Shown here: positions 11,805 through 13,196 of the stretch, in pieces | Numbering within the stretch: position 1 is the first letter of the stretch | Layout: each line of letters starts with the position of its first letter | Position numbers and translations under genes: made by a program | From: SIG510 sp045540975 | GTDB taxonomy: Bacteria > Bacillota > Clostridia > Oscillospirales > JAAYXM01 | DNA length: 13,196 bases | Reading direction: 5' to 3' | Assembly: GCA_045540975.1 (NCBI GenBank) | Contig: JAZQIE010000120.1 | Coordinates: 1 to 13,196 of the forward strand | Notes under the pieces: model-generated | What the model was told of the DNA's origin: nothing | What the model saw: the letters and a program-made list of their open reading frames with translations, nothing else | The model's database searches: none

Positions 11805-13196
11805 ATGAAGATTGACAAAAGAATCAAAGCCATGCCGTGGCCGAAAGAATATCACGGAAAGCAGCAAAACTTCCAAGTTTTCGTTCGGTTTCCGGTGATA
11901 TCTGGAGAACGGATGATGGTGCTGACCTTTGCAAGAAATATCGATCGGAAAGGATATACGCACAATCCGATTGCAGATTTTCGGATGATTTGTTCTAAAA
12001 AACAGAGGGCGGCAACAATCTTGATCAAGGGAGCACGTGCGGGAAAACGGATGCGGCTAAATGATGCACTGTATACATGGGGAACGTCTTGCGGATATTG
12101 CTATCCGGAACTCACTGAGCGGGAGGAAATGCAACTGGCAAAATGGCTCGGAGCAAAGGAGACAATGAACCACTATATGCCGGAATTGGAACAGTGGGTT
12201 AAAACTGCAATTGCTACTGAAAAAAAGCGCGCACAGGATGCACGGGGAGAACTGAAGGACGAAGATGTTGCTTTGTGTCCTGAAGAACTTCCGACCGGGC
12301 TTGTGGAATATATTCGCTGTACGGTCCTACCAACGGATAATATCATGCTCTATAAAAAAGGGAATGTCAGAGGCACGTGTTACTTGTGCGGAGAAAAAGT
12401 GCGTGCGGTTGCGCATCAAAGATTTCGGCAAGGTGCGGCTACCTTCTGCCCGAATTGTGGGAAAAAGGTATGGGCAATATTGGAAGGGAGTTCCAGATTC
12501 AAAGCAGAATTTGTAGACAATATTGCAACGATTCAAAAGGGAACGGATGGGGAGACCGTGTTCATTAGACAATGGCACCTATATCGGGATCCAACTGCAC
12601 AATGGGAGGATGTCACCGAACACCTTAAAGAGATTGCACGGTATGCGGTGCGTGGGAATCACGTAGCAAAGTGGCAAATAGAGGGAAAATGGAATTACTT
12701 CATGAATGCGGAACGGTACAGCTTGGACGGGTGGACGAGACTGTATAGCACCAGCAGGGTGTATGATGGCAGCTATTTTTTCTTCTGTCCGGAAAACTGG
12801 CGTGAGATTTTCGACGGGACGAGCATGCAATATTGCGACCTTGAAGGTTATATACGAAGCAAAGGAAATTATAAAAACCACATTCGTTTCCTGTTGGATT
12901 GGGCGCGGTATCCATCAATTGAAAAATTGTGGAAAGCCGGGTATCAAAAAGTTGTTCACCAAAAAATCTTTGGTCTCGATAAAGATACGAGAAACACAGT
13001 GCGATGGAGAAGCGAGAGTATCCAAAATGCGTTGAGATTTCCAAAACGATATTTGAAAGCAAAGGGTCCGGGGGAATGGACAGTAAATGAGTTGAAAAAA
13101 TGTGGAAATGCATGGGAGTTGTGCAGGGCGGGACAAATTCGAGAAAGTGAGGTTTACGAACTCGTAAATATTCCGTGTGAGATGGAGATGATTAAG
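11805..13196 (+). CDS. PcfJ-like protein with zinc ribbon (C-terminus outside window)
   Basis: The frame is open from ATG 11805 to the last base without a stop, giving 464 residues, so the gene is cut by the window end. GAGGTGAT lies 5 nt upstream and the ATG is 10 nt after the PcfK-like stop. Residues ~1-120 are basic and aromatic-rich, with a C-x2-C pair in TSCGYCYPEL. Residues 192-218 hold a four-cysteine zinc ribbon (C192-x2-C195 and C215-x2-C218; CYLCGEK and FCPNCGKK). A region rich in aromatic and basic residues follows (RQWHLYRDPT, RYSLDGWTRLYS, then NHIRFLLDWARYPSIEKLWKAGY), matching the PcfJ-like family in layout. PcfJ has no proven activity; it occurs on conjugative plasmids, ICEs and some prophages. 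The zinc ribbon suggests nucleic-acid binding (inference). Confidence 0.82.
   Translation, partial: MKIDKRIKAMPWPKEYHGKQQNFQVFVRFPVISGERMMVLTFARNIDRKGYTHNPIADFRMICSKKQRAATILIKGARAGKRMRLNDALYTWGTSCGYCYPELTEREEMQLAKWLGAKETMNHYMPELEQWVKTAIATEKKRAQDARGELKDEDVALCPEELPTGLVEYIRCTVLPTDNIMLYKKGNVRGTCYLCGEKVRAVAHQRFRQGAATFCPNCGKKVWAILEGSSRFKAEFVDNIATIQKGTDGETVFIRQWHLYRDPTAQWEDVTEHLKEIARYAVRGNHVAKWQIEGKWNYFMNAERYSLDGWTRLYSTSRVYDGSYFFFCPENWREIFDGTSMQYCDLEGYIRSKGNYKNHIRFLLDWARYPSIEKLWKAGYQKVVHQKIFGLDKDTRNTVRWRSESIQNALRFPKRYLKAKGPGEWTVNELKKCGNAWELCRAGQIRESEVYELVNIPCEMEMIK

Larger units (their letters stand above)
6475..13196. mobile_element. Integrated element with integrase, lysogeny-type switch and rolling-circle Rep (right end outside window)
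   Basis: The boundary is the tRNA 3' fragment. Inside it are a tyrosine integrase next to the junction, a CI-like repressor with divergent operators, a Cro-like and an Xis-like protein, an HUH Rep, and PcfK and PcfJ homologues. No housekeeping gene occurs to the right of 6475. The gene density, small overlapping ORFs and two divergent operons are typical of a prophage or integrative plasmid. Which class it belongs to cannot be decided without the right half. Confidence 0.9.

Noticed and set aside
12265..13035. Short plus- and minus-strand frames near the right end
   Set aside because: All lie inside the uninterrupted PcfJ-like frame that runs from 11805 to the window end and contains a four-cysteine zinc ribbon.

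Overview
The window looks like chromosome of a low-to-mid-GC Firmicute of the class Clostridia (Oscillospiraceae-like). The evidence is an EF-Tu of Firmicute type, strong AGGAGG ribosome binding sites, a Gx transporter paired with a NusG-domain-II protein, SLH surface-anchoring domains, and T-rich intrinsic terminators. This placement is inferred from gene content, not from a database comparison.

Host part (1-6475). The 3' part of tuf (EF-Tu) ends in a strong terminator. Next is a tightly overlapping three-gene operon: a TyrA-like prephenate dehydrogenase, a membrane-anchored NusG-II protein and a Gx-family membrane protein. It converges on a leftward gene for a cytoplasmic protein that resembles (alpha/alpha)6-barrel glycosidases, and the two share a bidirectional terminator. 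Another leftward gene encodes a secreted phosphodiester-glycosidase-domain protein with three C-terminal SLH repeats.

Junction (6475-6590). Just upstream of the SLH gene lie a tRNA terminator and only the last ~25 nt of a tRNA (T-loop, acceptor 3' strand, CCA), with no tRNA body beyond it. This is the usual scar of integration into a tRNA 3' end. Everything to the right reads as an integrated mobile element that continues past the window end.

Element (about 6475 to beyond 13196). A leftward operon encodes a CI/LexA-like autocleaving repressor, a small membrane protein with a SWIM-type zinc finger, and a tyrosine integrase. A divergent control region (8742-8910) holds a consensus rightward promoter followed at once by a perfect 16-bp operator. 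The identical operator recurs 240 bp downstream, inside the last codons of the first rightward gene, a Cro-like HTH protein. The rightward operon continues with two tiny membrane proteins (36 and 49 aa), an Xis-like HTH protein, two unknown proteins, an HUH rolling-circle replication protein, a PcfK-like protein and a PcfJ-like zinc-ribbon protein cut by the window end.

Between the 193-aa unknown gene and the Rep gene, the minus strand carries an extended -10 promoter and, about 70 nt on, a 12-bp terminator hairpin with a U-tract. This predicts a short antisense RNA against the Rep leader, comparable in position to copy-control RNAs of rolling-circle plasmids. The element therefore looks like a phage-like lysogeny switch and integrase joined to a plasmid-like replication and transfer-associated module. 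No structural phage genes, relaxase, coupling protein or secretion genes are visible here, so its class (ICE/IME, phage-plasmid or inovirus-like) cannot be fixed from this window.
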